Below are positions 6,828 to 7,585 of a stretch of 7,585 nucleotides of DNA, piece after piece. Each line of letters starts with the position of its first letter. The first letter of the stretch is position 1. The translations under genes and the position numbers were made by a program. A model generated the notes under the pieces. It had not been told where the DNA came from and ran no database searches. It was given only the letters and a program-made list of their open reading frames with translations. The stretch is from an uncultured Prevotella sp. (lineage in GTDB: Bacteria > Bacteroidota > Bacteroidia > Bacteroidales > Bacteroidaceae): positions 1 to 7,585 of the forward strand of contig CALZDK010000095.1 in assembly GCA_945637645.1 (NCBI GenBank). Reading direction: 5' to 3'.

Positions 6828-7195
6828 TGAAGCATATATATTTAATAATAGGTGTAATGCTGCTGCTCGTATCATGCAACGGGCGGCAGCACACTGCCGA
6901 GAACGCGGTGGCGGAATTTATGGCAGAGAACCTCAGCAATGCCAAAGACATGAAGATAACTAATTTCAGCCGTCTCGACTCCACCAACAAGGTGAAGGAC
7001 TCGGTGATTGTAGTGTTGCGATCGAATGCGGAAACAAGCGGACGCTATAAGAAAGGTATGCGATATGCACAGCCTTCGGCACGGAAAATGCTCTTCATTG
7101 TGCGCGTCAGCTACAAGCTCGGAGAAGCGGAATGTAGCGACACATACTACCTCGACGAGTCGCTTGAGAAGGTTGTAGCGGTGAAAAACAACTGA
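6824..7195 (+). CDS. Small lipoprotein of unknown function
   Basis: This 123-residue protein starts MMKHIYLIIGVMLLLVSC, a lipoprotein signal peptide with lipobox LVSC and lipidation at Cys18. The mature part of about 105 residues begins NGRQHTAENAVAEFMAENL and looks like a compact alpha+beta domain: a helix (about 24-35), then strands around VIVVLRSNA, MLFIVRVSYKL and CSDTYYLDESLEKVVAV. The order of one helix followed by several strands recalls small NTF2-like or DUF4878-like lipoproteins, but I do not recognise the family. The start is ambiguous: ATG at 6824 overlaps the pepD stop by four bases (ATGA), while ATG at 6827 overlaps by one. Either way translation is probably coupled to pepD. A longer in-frame reading from 6782 would lie inside pepD and would bury the signal peptide, so I rejected it. 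No strong terminator follows. Confidence 0.82.
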   Translation: MMKHIYLIIGVMLLLVSCNGRQHTAENAVAEFMAENLSNAKDMKITNFSRLDSTNKVKDSVIVVLRSNAETSGRYKKGMRYAQPSARKMLFIVRVSYKLGEAECSDTYYLDESLEKVVAVKNN

Positions 7196-7240
7196 CAAGA
7201 AGCCTTTTTTCGCGGTTTTTGAAAAAAAAGAGGGAAAAGA

Positions 7241-7272
7241 TTTGGCAGTCTAAAAAAAAGTTAGTACCTTTG
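7241..7272 (+). promoter_or_regulatory. Bacteroidetes-type promoter of the tRNA-Ser-Glu-Glu operon
   Basis: TTTG (7241-7244) is followed after 20 bases by TACCTTTG (7265-7272), the same boxes and spacing as the promoter of the tRNA-Ser(UGA) gene at 312-343. The predicted start is near 7278, giving a leader of roughly 36 bases before tRNA-Ser(GCU). It separates the tRNA operon from the preceding lipoprotein gene, which ends at 7195. Confidence 0.88.
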
Positions 7273-7313
7273 CACCGCATTTGAGAGAAAGTGCTGCGGT
7301 AAACACCGGCAAA

Positions 7314-7401
7314 GGAAGTTTGGGTGAGTGGCTGAAACCAGCAGTTTGCTAAACTGCCGTGCGAGTTTATCGTACCGGGGGTTCGAATCCCCCAGCTTCC
7401 G
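7314..7401 (+). tRNA. tRNA-Ser (anticodon GCU)
   Basis: An 88-base class II tRNA. The acceptor arms are GGAAGTT (7314-7320) and AGCTTCC (7394-7400) with one G-T wobble pair, and the discriminator is G7401, as in serine tRNAs. The anticodon stem GCAGT/ACTGC encloses the loop TTGCTAA, giving anticodon GCT, which reads AGC and AGU. A long variable arm follows (about 7357-7376). The T arm is GGGGG-TTCGAAT-CCCCC. CCA is not encoded; the next bases are CAG. It is the first gene of the tRNA operon, 19 bases before tRNA-Glu. Confidence 0.97.
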
Positions 7402-7420
7402 CAGCCCTTTCAAGGTAGAT

Positions 7421-7495
7421 GGTGGATTCATCTAATGGTTAGGATACAAGATTCTCAATCTTGGCATAGGGGTTCGATTCCCCTATCCACTACCA
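7421..7495 (+). tRNA. tRNA-Glu (anticodon CUC)
   Basis: A 75-base tRNA including an encoded CCA (7493-7495). The acceptor arms GGTGGAT (7421-7427) and ATCCACT (7485-7491) pair with a G-T wobble at the first position; the discriminator is A. The D arm ATCT/GGAT and a four-base variable loop (GCAT) resemble other glutamate tRNAs. The anticodon stem CAAGA/TCTTG encloses the loop TTCTCAA with T33 in place, so the anticodon is CTC (7454-7456), which reads GAG. The loop is centred in a 17-base inverted repeat, so the anticodon position is not ambiguous. Unlike the two serine tRNA genes in the window, this one encodes its CCA end. Confidence 0.95.
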
Positions 7496-7551
7496 ACATG
7501 CGACGAGGATTTCAGATAATAATTGAGACCTTTTTTTACGGAAAACCTCAT

Positions 7552-7585
7552 GGTGGATTCATCTAATGGTTAGGATACAAGATTC
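7552..7585 (+). tRNA. tRNA-Glu, second copy, cut off by the window edge
   Basis: The last 34 bases are identical to the first 34 bases of the tRNA-Glu gene at 7421-7495 and end on position 34, the first anticodon base, which is C. It is therefore most likely another tRNA-Glu(CUC), but the rest of the anticodon and the 3' half are not in view. It follows the first copy after 56 bases that contain no promoter box matching TAnnTTTG, so both copies are probably cut from one transcript. Confidence 0.9.

Noticed and set aside
7204..7230. Possible terminator after the lipoprotein gene
   Set aside because: CTTTTTTC and GAAAAAAAAG can pair, but the stem is almost only A-T and no T tract follows it on the plus strand, so it is weak evidence for a terminator.
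7496..7551. Spacer between the tRNA-Glu copies with T7 and possible pairing of GAGGATTT with AAAACCTC
   Set aside because: The pairing has a mismatch and the T7 run lies inside the loop rather than after the stem, so it is not a terminator. It may be a processing stem, but nothing else supports this.
1..7585. Search for mobile elements, CRISPR arrays, defence genes or riboswitches
   Set aside because: I saw no transposase or integrase motif, no regularly spaced direct repeats, no toxin-antitoxin or restriction gene, and no conserved riboswitch-like leader before metY. The only long direct repeat is the tRNA-Glu pair.

Overview
The window looks like chromosomal housekeeping DNA from a member of the Bacteroidota, most likely Bacteroidales close to Prevotella. 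Three things point there. Several genes are preceded by the Bacteroidetes-type promoter (TTTG, a spacer of about 19-20 bases, then TAnnTTTG). Purine-rich Shine-Dalgarno sequences are absent, and A-rich stretches precede most starts instead. The protein set also fits: a MutS2 starting MIYPKNFE, a lipoprotein of the OmpH/Skp family, and a small one-helix membrane protein of a type I recall from Bacteroidales. The genus is an inference.

Layout from left to right. Bases 1-117 are AT-rich with no convincing gene. A tRNA-Ser(UGA) gene on the minus strand (179-263) has its own promoter (312-343) and a terminator (118-157). A plus-strand terminator-like hairpin (380-410) separates this unit from mutS2 (457-3021), whose promoter ends only 4 bases before the start codon, implying a leaderless or nearly leaderless message. 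A strong two-way terminator (3023-3058) lies between mutS2 and a minus-strand gene group. In transcription order that group is a 69-residue membrane protein (5262-5053), a MetY-type O-acetylhomoserine sulfhydrylase (5033-3750) and an OmpH/Skp-like lipoprotein (3694-3080).

Divergent from that group, on the plus strand, are pepD (5370-6827), an M20C-type dipeptidase, and a small lipoprotein gene (6824-7195) whose start overlaps the pepD stop (ATGATGA). The right end holds a tRNA operon with a consensus promoter (7241-7272): tRNA-Ser(GCU), tRNA-Glu(CUC), and the first 34 bases of a second identical tRNA-Glu cut off by the window edge.

The genes do not form one pathway. MutS2 acts in ribosome rescue and/or recombination control, MetY in methionine and sulfur assimilation, PepD in dipeptide breakdown, and the OmpH-like protein probably in the envelope. 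I see no mobile element, CRISPR array, defence system or other clearly new system. The points worth a second look are regulatory and small-gene observations: the leaderless mutS2 promoter, the plus-strand terminator without a visible gene, the promoter and first-transcribed module shared by the two tRNA units, the small membrane protein, and the lipidated Skp-like protein next to metY.
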